23,030 nucleotides of DNA from a virus, in the IMG/VR virus record IMGVR_UViG_3300045016_000365, positions 1 through 23,030 of that record; one strand, written 5' to 3'. The notes below the pieces were generated by a model that was given only the letters and a program-made list of their open reading frames with translations, searched no databases and was not told the DNA's origin. Position 1 is the stretch's first letter. Each line of letters starts with the position of its first letter. The translations under genes and the position numbers were made by a program. Positions 13,784 through 20,052 of this stretch are shown one piece after another.

Positions 13784-16432
13784 ATGAGCGATCGCTACCA
13801 GTCAATTAGCTACCATCAGCAGTTGTGGCATGTTCCGGCCAACGCCAATTTTTCGGCGATTGGCGATGATGTTGACGCCCTGTACACATCCCAATCAAGT
13901 CTGAACGCCTTAGTGACCAACTGGGCAGTGGTAGAAAACATTATGCTGGCTATCGCTACGGCGCCCACCTATAGCGATGCTGACACTTTCACCTTGCCTG
14001 GAAACTGGACTGACTATTTTGGGGTTAATAAGTTGGTAGTAGGTTACTGTGGCACTGATGGCGTCAAGGCCTCGACGGTTTTGAGCAGTTCTTATGGTGC
14101 CGGCATCACTACCATCAACCTTAACGACGCTGTATTAACCGCCAACCTGGAGCGGGTTAGTGTGGAGGCAGTGCGAGATGGACTTTGGCCGCATGGAACC
14201 GGGGTGGTTAATGCGTTGGATTATAAGCAGGCTGGGTACACCGGCCGAGAGACCCTGGAAGATGCCATTGCTGCCATCGGCGTCCTTAATCGTATCCTGA
14301 CTGTTGCTCCAGACCCTGATGGCGATTGGGAAATCGACGATGATTTGGAATTTCCTCAGAATGTAACTCCCAAAATATTGCGGGGGGCTGTTCTTGAGGT
14401 AGCCGATACGAAGAGCTTAACCTTCAACGCTGCCATTGACGCCGGCCCATATCACTGGTTGACCCTCGTCGGTTCTGCGACCGTAACGATGGAAAATCAG
14501 GCGGAAGCCTGGCTAAACTGGCTTTGTGATGGTGGGATTGGCACCTCGGGTAATCCTTGGGCGTCGTTTGATGATACCGCTGGTATCAGTTCTCTTTTGG
14601 ACGCCGGGGTTGGTAAGTTGCGGATGGTTGAAGGGTATTACTTGGTAGAACCGTTTTCAAAATCAAGCGTCAATAACTTCTGCCTGTCGGGGGCCGGACG
14701 GGGTAGGTCATATCTAACCTATACCGCTTCAACCGGGGATGTAATAGACCTGGATTGTCTTGGAGTGTACCTGGATAATTTCTCCATCTTGGGGCCGGGC
14801 ACTACGGGCGACGAAGTGGCGTTGAATTTCCAGACCCCCCCAGACAGCGGCTACCACTATTTCGACAATTTAGGTGCTGACGACGTCGGTGGCAGCGTCA
14901 TAACCACCAAGGCTTTCATCGTCCGCCTGGAGAACTCGGTATTACACAACAGCGGTGGCAACTTACTGCACTTCGTCAATTCCGGCGGATTCCTGTCGGT
15001 GGAAGGCTGCTACCTTACCACGGCGGGCACTCATGGCATTGAGATGGGCGGCTCGTTGATCGAGGGCAAGGCTTCTCACACTGATGGCAGCCCCACCATC
15101 CACCTAATTAAGGCCAACTATAACTTTTCGGCGGCGGGCGCGAGCATTGGCAACACAGTTTACAACTTGACCCAGAACGCCACCGGCACCATTTCGGGAT
15201 TTCTTAACCACACCGGCACTAACGACCTGGTGGTTCATAGTGCCCTGTCCGGCGGCAAGTCGTGGGCGGTTGGGGATGTGTTCACCATTGCTGATGTAAG
15301 CGGAGGCCTTACTCATGTGTCGGTGTCCAATAGCAACATCGAAAGCTGCGAGTTATGGGGCATCTATTCGGCCAATAGTGGGGCTTACGTTCTCAACCTG
15401 GACCAGGTGCATTTTGAGTACAACGGCACCATCGAACCGGGTCTAGTCGGGGGCATTCTGGGCGATGTGCGAATCGGCACTTATACCAAGTCCATGACCG
15501 CCAGGGCGTGCCGCTTCGGTAGCAGCATCACCGGGACCGCCACTCATATTGACGGCAGCCCCACCCTACACCTAATCAAGTCCGGGTACGACTTCGCTGC
15601 GGCTGGCGTCAAGGCCGGGCACAAGGTGTTCAACATTGTGGGGGGCGTGATCATTGCGACTGCCACTGTGTCGTCCGTTACCGACTATACCCCAGGCGGC
15701 AACGACATGGTGGTGCACGACGCCCTGACCGGTGGAAACTCCTGGGCCGTCGGCGAAACCTTCTACATCAGCGTGGGAGGGATCCCTATCTACGCCGCCG
15801 GTGCTGCCTATAATCACCTGGTGCTGGACTCCAACACGTTTAACGGTGGAGATCTTGACAACGTCATCGACACCGGCAGCGGCATCGGCTCTATAGCCTT
15901 CCTTGGGAACAACATATCCCCAAGGGGCGTTTCGTTCAACGAAACAATGATCGATAACGGGGCCACGTCTACCCCACTAACATTTGTTAAGAATCTGCCG
16001 ATAAGCTCGTCTGGCGATATCACGCCCAGGCATGTGCGGGCCACCGGGTCTATCGAACATGGCCTTGATAAGTTTAAGTCCTTTGCGGTTTACAAAGCTG
16101 TTCCGAATAATACCGCTCAGAACTTCATGACCATAACAGCCGCGTCAGCTTTGTCAGTAAGTGGCATCGCTACGGTGTCCGCCAAAAGTAATTCTGGTGA
16201 GCACGCGACGCATATCTACGCCTTTAAGGCAATGCAAGCCGTGTCCCCAGCGGTGCTCACCGAATTGGGTACTGGGTATAATAGTCTAGCAGCCATAACC
16301 CTGTCCGGCACGGTGGCCGGTAACACCCTAACACTGACGGCTACCACAGATGCAAACTGGGCGGCCACGGCTGCCGTCACGGTCAGTGTGATTATTACGG
16401 CCCCAACCGGGATTACGATAGTTGAGGTATAA
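13784..16432 (+). CDS. Beta-helix tailspike (pectate-lyase-like), with duplicated inserted domain
   Basis: 882 residues; ATG at 13784 with TAGGAG upstream (the open frame extends farther left only inside the previous gene). The N-terminus MSDRYQSISYHQQLWHVPANANFSAIGDD is a short attachment domain. A right-handed beta-helix of the pectate-lyase type follows (residues about 200-780), with repeated short strands such as NFCLSGAGRGRSYLTYTAS, YLDNFSILGPG, SNIESCELWGIY and YNHLVLDSNTFNGGD. Two similar domains of about 80 residues (430-508 and 586-666) are inserted between coils. The last about 100 residues form a Thr/Ala/Val beta domain, probably for trimer closure. Tailspikes bind and often cleave surface polysaccharide; no catalytic residues could be identified by eye. 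Its place after the J-like gene is standard. Confidence 0.8.
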   Translation: MSDRYQSISYHQQLWHVPANANFSAIGDDVDALYTSQSSLNALVTNWAVVENIMLAIATAPTYSDADTFTLPGNWTDYFGVNKLVVGYCGTDGVKASTVLSSSYGAGITTINLNDAVLTANLERVSVEAVRDGLWPHGTGVVNALDYKQAGYTGRETLEDAIAAIGVLNRILTVAPDPDGDWEIDDDLEFPQNVTPKILRGAVLEVADTKSLTFNAAIDAGPYHWLTLVGSATVTMENQAEAWLNWLCDGGIGTSGNPWASFDDTAGISSLLDAGVGKLRMVEGYYLVEPFSKSSVNNFCLSGAGRGRSYLTYTASTGDVIDLDCLGVYLDNFSILGPGTTGDEVALNFQTPPDSGYHYFDNLGADDVGGSVITTKAFIVRLENSVLHNSGGNLLHFVNSGGFLSVEGCYLTTAGTHGIEMGGSLIEGKASHTDGSPTIHLIKANYNFSAAGASIGNTVYNLTQNATGTISGFLNHTGTNDLVVHSALSGGKSWAVGDVFTIADVSGGLTHVSVSNSNIESCELWGIYSANSGAYVLNLDQVHFEYNGTIEPGLVGGILGDVRIGTYTKSMTARACRFGSSITGTATHIDGSPTLHLIKSGYDFAAAGVKAGHKVFNIVGGVIIATATVSSVTDYTPGGNDMVVHDALTGGNSWAVGETFYISVGGIPIYAAGAAYNHLVLDSNTFNGGDLDNVIDTGSGIGSIAFLGNNISPRGVSFNETMIDNGATSTPLTFVKNLPISSSGDITPRHVRATGSIEHGLDKFKSFAVYKAVPNNTAQNFMTITAASALSVSGIATVSAKSNSGEHATHIYAFKAMQAVSPAVLTELGTGYNSLAAITLSGTVAGNTLTLTATTDANWAATAAVTVSVIITAPTGITIVEV
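15071..15307 (+). repeat. Tailspike inserted domain, copy 1
   Basis: Codes residues 430-508 of the tailspike, from ASHTDGSPTIHLIK to FTIADVSGG. Copy 2 lies at 15539-15781. The copies share DGSPT-x-HLIK near the start and GG-x-SWAVG-x-x-F-x-I near the end, and about 36 of 79 positions agree by eye. The divergence shows an old duplication. Confidence 0.8.
15539..15781 (+). repeat. Tailspike inserted domain, copy 2
   Basis: Codes residues 586-666 from ATHIDGSPTLHLIK to TFYISVGG. Two residues longer than copy 1, the difference falling in the central loop (TDYTPGGND). It keeps the same order of conserved segments, so the whole domain was copied. Confidence 0.8.
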
Positions 16433-16434
16433 AC

Positions 16435-16650
16435 ATGTTAGAGAGACTTGTGCGTGATGTGGAATCCGGCAAGGCGGTTGTAAAGTCTGTCAAGAAAGAT
16501 GGCGACTTGATAACCATAACGGTCGTTCGCGAGGAGACCTATGAGCTTTATGGGCTGGACGTGGACGCCAAAGTCGAAATACTGACGCAGCGGGCCGACC
16601 GAATTCGCAACTTTGTGTCGGCCCAGAAAGACGCCGCACGCTTAGGCTAG
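16435..16650 (+). CDS. Small hypothetical protein following the tailspike
   Basis: 71 residues, ATG at 16435 two bases after the tailspike stop, with GAGGT inside that gene's end as ribosome site. It is charged: MLERLVRDVESGKAVVKSVKKDGDLITITVVREETYELYGLDVDAKVEIL, then a helix RADRIRNFVSAQKDAARLG. It looks like a small beta-hairpin plus helix. I do not recognise it. The tight spacing makes it a partner of the tailspike or fibre genes, for example a small chaperone, but that is a guess from position. The next gene starts 10 nt later. Confidence 0.6.
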   Translation: MLERLVRDVESGKAVVKSVKKDGDLITITVVREETYELYGLDVDAKVEILTQRADRIRNFVSAQKDAARLG

Positions 16651-16660
16651 GAACGTATGG

Positions 16661-17059
16661 ATGCCACAGACACAGACCCCGCTCGGCTCCACCATGCAGG
16701 TGATGGGCTTCATGCTGGCGGCCCCGGTGCCAGAGCCGGATCGGTGCGAACTGATTCTGCGGGGCCTGGTAGAGCACGTTGGTATGAGAACCGGGGGACT
16801 GAAGGCACAGGTGTGGTTGTACCCGACTCCGGATGGTGGTGGGGGGCAGGGGGCGACGGTGGTACAGCCTCTGCTAGAGAGTTTTGCGGTCTTTACAGGC
16901 ATAGATACCTGGCCGTGCATCGGCCACTGGTATCTGTTCTTGTGCACCTGTCGGCCAGTGGCGATCGACTTTGTAAGTTCCTTCCTGACAGAGGAACTGG
17001 GGTTTGGGCTACTGGCCAGCGGCGAGTTTAGACTGTCTGAAGCTGAGAAGGAACCCTGA
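16661..17059 (+). CDS. SpeD-like (AdoMet decarboxylase fold) protein, copy A
   Basis: 132 residues. The second of two overlapping ATGs (16657, 16661) is used: AGGA (16649-16652) is 8 nt upstream and this frame alone gives a plausible protein. The segment VQPLLESFAVFTGIDTW then PCIGHWYLFLCTC resembles the core of S-adenosylmethionine decarboxylase, ESHxxIHTWPE...C. Glu73-Ser74 matches the self-cleavage pair, Asp82 replaces the catalytic His of HTW, and Cys97 is 13 residues after the Trp, the spacing of the SpeD catalytic Cys. It has an early IGM-like turn (HVGM, residues 39-42). Alike gene copy B at 18693. Loss of the His argues against normal decarboxylation of AdoMet. The fold assignment is from pattern and remains tentative. 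Confidence 0.45.
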   Translation: MPQTQTPLGSTMQVMGFMLAAPVPEPDRCELILRGLVEHVGMRTGGLKAQVWLYPTPDGGGGQGATVVQPLLESFAVFTGIDTWPCIGHWYLFLCTCRPVAIDFVSSFLTEELGFGLLASGEFRLSEAEKEP

Positions 17060-17075
17060 CGGGGCTTTGGCGACT

Positions 17076-17192
17076 ATGGATGAGTTTAGAATATTTGCGG
17101 AGAGTCTTCTGCTAATTATTAGTACTGGATGGGCGGTATTTGGTCTATTGTGCTTAGTGGCCGGTTCTCTTATGAACCCGCCTCCTTGGTAA
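17076..17192 (+). CDS. Small membrane protein, 38 residues
   Basis: MDEFRIFAESLLLIISTGWA then VFGLLCLVAGSLMNPPPW. One hydrophobic segment of about 22 residues (10-31) between an acidic N-terminus and a Pro-rich end. ATG at 17076 lies 14 nt after the previous stop; the ribosome site is weak. The frame is open further upstream to a GTG at 17004 but that part is in the shadow of the previous gene. Not long enough to identify. It may be a small membrane effector of the accessory region, or simply unneeded. Moderate support because a clean membrane segment is unlikely by chance. Confidence 0.5.
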   Translation: MDEFRIFAESLLLIISTGWAVFGLLCLVAGSLMNPPPW

Positions 17193-17236
17193 AGGTTGAG
17201 TATGGCATTATATACTGAAAGTCGGATGAGGTTCTA

Positions 17237-17422
17237 GTGAACTCTATATCATTTGGTTTGTGTCCTGTTAAAAGTCTTGACAGGGATATTGTAGTCCGTA
17301 AGCGTGGGGAAGTTTTGTTAAAGATTCCCTATGACGTTGGCAAAGAAAAGCGGCGTTCTGAAAATACTGAACTAAACAGACCGCAGCCAAGTTGTTTTAC
17401 TGGCGATGAGGTTGGTTGGTAG
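17237..17422 (+). CDS. Small hypothetical protein, basic
   Basis: 61 residues from a GTG at 17237, with GAGG (17228-17231) 5 nt upstream. It reads MNSISFGLCPVKSLDRDIVV then RKRGEVLLKIPYDVGKEKRR and a Pro/Ser-rich tail. Basic, with no clear domain. The end overlaps the next open frame by 17 nt. The local GC content is lower than in the tail genes, which suggests a different origin for this stretch. I do not recognise it. Confidence 0.4.
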   Translation: MNSISFGLCPVKSLDRDIVVRKRGEVLLKIPYDVGKEKRRSENTELNRPQPSCFTGDEVGW

Positions 17423-17591
17423 CGTTATGGGTGACCTCATCCCTTCACGGCGGTTGATTGATAAGCAGGTAGAAAGGGACGAGATTAAGTATATGAAGGA
17501 ACTGTGCCGCCGTACGGCTAACTGGGCGGACCCGGAGCCGCCAACGCCGGAGCAGCGGCAGATGCAGGAAGAAGGGGCGATGGAATTATGA
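17406..17591 (+). CDS. Small hypothetical protein, charged
   Basis: 61 residues if the first ATG is used; a second ATG at 17427 gives MGDLIPSRRLIDKQVERDEI and 54 residues. Neither has a strong ribosome site. A helical charged middle (KQVERDEIKYMKELCRRT) is followed by a Pro/Glu-rich end. Its TGA overlaps the ATG of the next gene (ATGA), which supports it as part of a coupled series. No family is recognised. The shorter start is preferable by sense of the protein but I cannot decide. Confidence 0.45.
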   Translation: MRLVGSVMGDLIPSRRLIDKQVERDEIKYMKELCRRTANWADPEPPTPEQRQMQEEGAMEL

Positions 17592-17875
17592 ACTTACGGG
17601 AGACAAAGGAAATGTATGGCATCGACATGTATTGTCCTGTGGAAAACTGTAAGAGTAAGAAGGAAAAGGGAGGCGAAGCATTGGCGATGCTTCTGGAAAA
17701 GTTTGTGCTCCCTGTTTGCCGCTCGTGCTTGCACGACTGGAAGGAATGTAAGCACGAAGCATTTGCCAGGCTTAGAAGAGGCGAGTGTCGATTCTTTGCG
17801 CCTCTTAATCCAAGAGTTGAGAGTACAAAAGTTGACGATGTTGGCAGCCATTTATCACGTCCTATTAAGGACTGA
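17588..17875 (+). CDS. Small cysteine-rich protein, probable zinc-binding
   Basis: 95 residues, ATG overlapping the previous stop. It has CPVENC near residue 16, CRSCLHDWKEC near residue 45, and RRGECRFF further on, which makes a C-x4-C ... C-x2-C-x6-C pattern with flanking His. This is a likely metal-binding fold of a small regulator or nucleic-acid binder. It ends in VESTKVDDVGSHLSRPIKD; the same VDDV-x2-HLSR ending is found in the gene at 18257. First and most complete of four tiny cysteine-rich genes in this stretch. No named family. The next gene starts 22 nt on. Confidence 0.55.
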   Translation: MNLRETKEMYGIDMYCPVENCKSKKEKGGEALAMLLEKFVLPVCRSCLHDWKECKHEAFARLRRGECRFFAPLNPRVESTKVDDVGSHLSRPIKD

Positions 17876-17896
17876 AGTAGTTGGGAAGGAGAAGGT

Positions 17897-18085
17897 ATGA
17901 CAAATAAGCGCTGTTTCACCTGCACCTTCCTTTTCCGGGACTTTTCGGGCCGACCACGCAACTACTGCGAGTTTTGGCATAAGTGGGTATGGAACTGGCG
18001 GACGTGCCCAAAGTGGTTGGGTGAGCGCCTATCATTCAGGAAAAACAAGGCAGAGCATGACCTTTTTAAACAAGACTTGTGTTAA
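17897..18085 (+). CDS. Small cysteine-rich protein with CxxC, aromatic
   Basis: 62 residues from an ATG with GGAGAAGG just before it. The N-terminus MTNKRCFTCTFLFRDFSGRP carries C-x2-C, followed by NYCEFWHKWVWNWRTCPKW with two more cysteines and many Trp. That gives a CxxC...C...C set suitable for one zinc ion. The C-terminus RKNKAEHDLFKQDLC is charged. Overlaps the next gene by 29 nt. Aromatic Cys-rich mini-proteins like this are often nucleic-acid or ribosome-associated, but I have no evidence here. Confidence 0.6.
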   Translation: MTNKRCFTCTFLFRDFSGRPRNYCEFWHKWVWNWRTCPKWLGERLSFRKNKAEHDLFKQDLC

Positions 18086-18260
18086 CTGTGGTGATAAGTT
18101 TCATTATTGCAGATACCGTGATATCAACTGGAGTTCTGCGTGGCTCGCATATGGCTTCTGCTCTGAAGAGTGCGCCAGGGGTAGTAATTGGGTGGATCCC
18201 TGGGCTGATGAGATACTTGAGCCAGGTATAGTGCAGGGCGAGTACGGGGGTGAGGTATGA
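18057..18260 (+). CDS. Small zinc-ribbon-like protein
   Basis: 67 residues from the ATG at 18057, inside the end of the previous gene in another frame. The pattern is CVNCGDKFHYC near the start and YGFCSEECARG about 20 residues later, giving C-x2-C-x6-C and C-x3-C. This is like the treble-clef or zinc-ribbon folds. The last third is acidic (WVDPWADEILEPG). It ends in TGA overlapping the ATG of the next gene. No known family is recognised. Confidence 0.55.
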   Translation: MTFLNKTCVNCGDKFHYCRYRDINWSSAWLAYGFCSEECARGSNWVDPWADEILEPGIVQGEYGGEV

Positions 18261-18454
18261 GAAGACCGTGGCTCCTGACGACAAAAGAAAGAAAAGAAAG
18301 GGAGGAGCTACTTTGCAAGGTCTATCTCGCAAGGGAGTTTTTCTTGAAACCCGGTGTCATACGGCCCCGAGGCGGCTTAGCGAGAATCGGAAGCGAGAAA
18401 GTAGAGGTTGATGATGTGGCACACCATTTATCCCGAACCGCCGCTGTGGATTGA
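18257..18454 (+). CDS. Small basic hypothetical protein
   Basis: 65 residues, ATG overlapping the previous stop by 4 nt. The N-terminus MRRPWLLTTKERKEREELLC is basic and helical, then VYLAREFFLKPGVIRPRGG, then KVEVDDVAHHLSRTAAVD. The ending has VDDV-x2-HLSR like the gene at 17588. It overlaps by 44 nt a small zinc-ribbon gene in another frame (18411). The overlap of two coding frames here is suggestive: the DNA under VDDVAHHLSR is also the start of the next protein. Confidence 0.45.
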   Translation: MRRPWLLTTKERKEREELLCKVYLAREFFLKPGVIRPRGGLARIGSEKVEVDDVAHHLSRTAAVD

Positions 18455-18554
18455 AAAGCGCTATGTCGCTAACTACGGCTGGGAGTGCCCCAAGTGTGGC
18501 ACGGTGTACGCGCCTTTTATCCAGGAGTGCAAGAATTGCCGTAAAAGAGCTTAA
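18411..18554 (+). CDS. Zinc-ribbon mini-protein, 47 residues
   Basis: Starts at ATG ATG (18411 and 18414) after GAGG, a good ribosome site. It reads MMWHTIYPEPPLWIEKRYVA and then NYGWECPKCGTVYAPFIQEC, then KNCRKRA. The two CxxC pairs (Cys26, Cys29, and Cys40, Cys43) with the W-E-C-P-K-C-G start are the classic zinc ribbon, as in rubredoxin-like and transcription-related ribbons. Complete and specific enough to be real despite its size, below the usual cut-off for gene finders. It overlaps the end of the gene at 18257 in another frame, and the following small gene begins 7 nt later. Confidence 0.7.
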   Translation: MMWHTIYPEPPLWIEKRYVANYGWECPKCGTVYAPFIQECKNCRKRA

Positions 18555-18561
18555 AGTTTGT

Positions 18562-18672
18562 ATGCTGGCATCCCAGAAGGAGATCAACCAGATCGTGGTC
18601 ACCGTTACGGGCGCCGCTGATAACAACATCACCTGGCACGTCACCGCTCAGGTGATGAAGCTGTCATCCTGA
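18562..18672 (+). CDS. Possible 36-residue protein
   Basis: MLASQKEINQIVVTVTGAAD then NNITWHVTAQVMKLSS, from an ATG 7 nt after the zinc-ribbon stop. The second half looks like a beta hairpin (IVVTVTGAADNNITWHVTAQVM). There is no clear ribosome site; translation would depend on coupling. The frame is open farther left but only in the shadow of the zinc-ribbon gene. Could be a real mini-gene or noise, and I place it as weakly supported. Confidence 0.35.
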   Translation: MLASQKEINQIVVTVTGAADNNITWHVTAQVMKLSS

Positions 18673-18692
18673 TAAGCAAGGAGGGTCTATGG

Positions 18693-19103
18693 ATGCCGGT
18701 GCCGAATCAGCTCGGGAAGGAACTCATCACTCTGGTGGTCATGGTTGAAGGGCCTCTAATGCCTGCCCAGGCCGGAAAATACGCTCAGGAGATTATTGCA
18801 AAGATCGGCATGACTTTGTTGGGTGAGCCGGTTTACCGGGAAGTGCGAGGTGAGGCCGGGTGGGGCTTCACTTACTTTCAACAACTAAAAGAATCAGCTT
18901 TGCTCATCGACACTTGGGAATATCCGGACGAACCTGGCGATCCGGGGCATTGGTATCTGACCGTGCAATCGTGCCGGCGGTTTGCCTGCTGGCTGATATT
19001 ACGTTATTTGCGAAAAAAACATCATGCCATATTGGCTTATGATGCTACCTATCTGCCTCGATTAACCCGTTGGCAGCGGTTGCGATTATGGTTCGGATTC
19101 TGA
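18693..19103 (+). CDS. SpeD-like (AdoMet decarboxylase fold) protein, copy B
   Basis: 136 residues. AAGGAGGG (18678-18685) is 7 nt before the ATG at 18693; an ATG at 18689 in another frame stops after 19 codons. FQQLKESALLIDTW matches the SpeD motif ESHxxIHTW position by position: Glu67-Ser68, four residues, then Asp73-Thr-Trp75, with Ala for the first His and Asp for the second. After an insert (PDEPGDP) come GHWYLTVQSCRRF, aligned with GHWYLFLCTCRP of copy A, and Cys94 as the possible catalytic Cys. An IGM turn (38-40) is also shared. The C-terminus is basic and aromatic (TRWQRLRLWFGF). Homology to copy A is clear; kinship to SpeD is an inference. Confidence 0.5.
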   Translation: MPVPNQLGKELITLVVMVEGPLMPAQAGKYAQEIIAKIGMTLLGEPVYREVRGEAGWGFTYFQQLKESALLIDTWEYPDEPGDPGHWYLTVQSCRRFACWLILRYLRKKHHAILAYDATYLPRLTRWQRLRLWFGF

Positions 19104-19110
19104 GGAGGAA

Positions 19111-19290
19111 ATGGGTATCCTGGCAAATATCCTGGAACATCTGGTATTGTTGCCGGAAATGATGCGTAAGCTGGAAGCCGTGCATGACCGGTTGGCCCGG
19201 CTGGAGCATATCCTGCGGGCTCATGGCGGCCTTTTGGTGAGCCTGGATGAGCCGGCAAAATATACCGTCCGGGATGATATGAAAAAGTGA
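19111..19290 (+). CDS. Small coiled-coil protein, 59 residues
   Basis: Perfect ribosome site GAGGAGGAA before ATG at 19111. The protein starts MGILANILEHLVLLPEMMRK and continues LEAVHDRLARLEHILRAHGG, a heptad-like coiled coil, then a short tail with LVSLDEPAKYTVRDDMKK. It is just under 60 residues, so easily missed. It lies 7 nt after the SpeD-like copy B. The coiled coil followed by a membrane protein gene suggests a membrane-associated accessory or lysis control protein, but this is a guess. Confidence 0.7.
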   Translation: MGILANILEHLVLLPEMMRKLEAVHDRLARLEHILRAHGGLLVSLDEPAKYTVRDDMKK

Positions 19291-19307
19291 CCGTCGGAGA
19301 TCTCCAG

Positions 19308-19583
19308 ATGCAGGACTTAGTCGAACACGTTGACACCCTGGCCTCCCTGATAGCTACCGCTGGGGGTATCATCGGCCTGCTGATCTGGCGTCTCCTGAAC
19401 CGCATGGAAAAAAAATTGGAGGAGCTCTGCCATCATCATCATCAATGCCGAGAGAAATTGCCCGAACGGTTTGTGAACCGGCCGGAATTCGAGAATTGGA
19501 AAAAATCCCGGGGCGAGCTCTGGAAACGCATCAACCGCCACCGGCATGATGACAATGGCGCGGTGGTGATTACTGAGGGTTGA
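19308..19583 (+). CDS. Membrane protein with one transmembrane helix
   Basis: 91 residues from ATG at 19308, with GGAGA (19296-19300) 7 nt upstream. A GTG at 19287, overlapping the previous stop, would add 7 residues and lacks a ribosome site. The transmembrane helix is LIATAGGIIGLLIWRLL (residues 13-30). Then comes a charged cytoplasmic part with RMEKKLEEL, CHHHHQC, FVNRPEFENWKKSRGELW and a basic end RINRHRHDDN. The Cys/His cluster could bind a metal. Domain architecture of a small phage membrane protein; a role in lysis timing or membrane attachment is possible, as it lies upstream of the holin-like gene. Confidence 0.6.
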   Translation: MQDLVEHVDTLASLIATAGGIIGLLIWRLLNRMEKKLEELCHHHHQCREKLPERFVNRPEFENWKKSRGELWKRINRHRHDDNGAVVITEG

Positions 19584-19584
19584 T

Positions 19585-19803
19585 ATGCCGGATTTGCCCC
19601 TGGTGCACGTTCTGACCCTGCATCACCCCGATTATGGAGTCTGGGGGGATCTGCGCCTCTGCCGTCAGCGCTGGACTGACTGGCAGGCCGCGGAGTTGGC
19701 GGATTTGCTCAAGGACGTGCTGGAGACGTTTTACAACTGCCACCATGGACAGATTGAGGATTTGCGGCGGATCTTCCACCCGACGGAAGGCGGTCATGAG
19801 TGA
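19585..19803 (+). CDS. Small hypothetical protein with His and Trp
   Basis: 72 residues; ATG at 19585 one base after the previous stop. It begins MPDLPLVHVLTLHHPDYGVWGDL, with RQRWTDWQAAELADLLKDV as a helix and a C-terminus FYNCHHGQIEDLRRIFHPTEG. Small soluble protein with several His. No family recognised. It overlaps the next gene by 8 nt in another frame, and the stop codon lies inside the start of that gene, so they are coupled. Confidence 0.5.
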   Translation: MPDLPLVHVLTLHHPDYGVWGDLRLCRQRWTDWQAAELADLLKDVLETFYNCHHGQIEDLRRIFHPTEGGHE

Positions 19804-20041
19804 GGAAAAATGTTTGCTGTGCGGCCAGATTAACGCGCCGGTTTGGGTCAGCCAGTTCCACCTGGCAGCCCCGGGAATAGCCCTTCTGGTGGTTGCCAAA
19901 CAGGAGTTGCTCAACCTGGCGGCTTTTAAGGATCTGTGTCAGGAATTGTTCCGGACCGGGGTTAATTTTCTAAGGGTTGAAGCCGGGTTGGAATTGACCG
20001 GACAGGAGGTGGAGGGGCCGAAACTCCACCTGGTCAAATAA
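19796..20041 (+). CDS. Small hypothetical protein, N-terminal CxxC
   Basis: 81 residues from ATG at 19796, after GGAAGG. It begins MSEEKCLLCGQINAPVWVSQ with one CxxC, then a hydrophobic helical region FHLAAPGIALLVVAKQELLN and LAAFKDLCQELFRTGVNFLR. It ends VEGPKLHLVK. The lone CxxC would need partners to bind zinc. No family recognised. It is followed 11 nt later by the holin-like gene. Confidence 0.5.
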   Translation: MSEEKCLLCGQINAPVWVSQFHLAAPGIALLVVAKQELLNLAAFKDLCQELFRTGVNFLRVEAGLELTGQEVEGPKLHLVK

Positions 20042-20052
20042 CCGGGGGCAAT

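Noticed and set aside
16657-17031. A 124-codon frame from the first ATG before the SpeD-like copy A
   Set aside because: Low-complexity Gly/Arg/Ala translation; in copy B the equivalent frame stops after 19 codons, so it is not conserved.
17616-17900. A 94-codon frame overlapping the gene at 17588
   Set aside because: No ribosome site and no sensible protein; only its last 20 codons are of interest, as noted.
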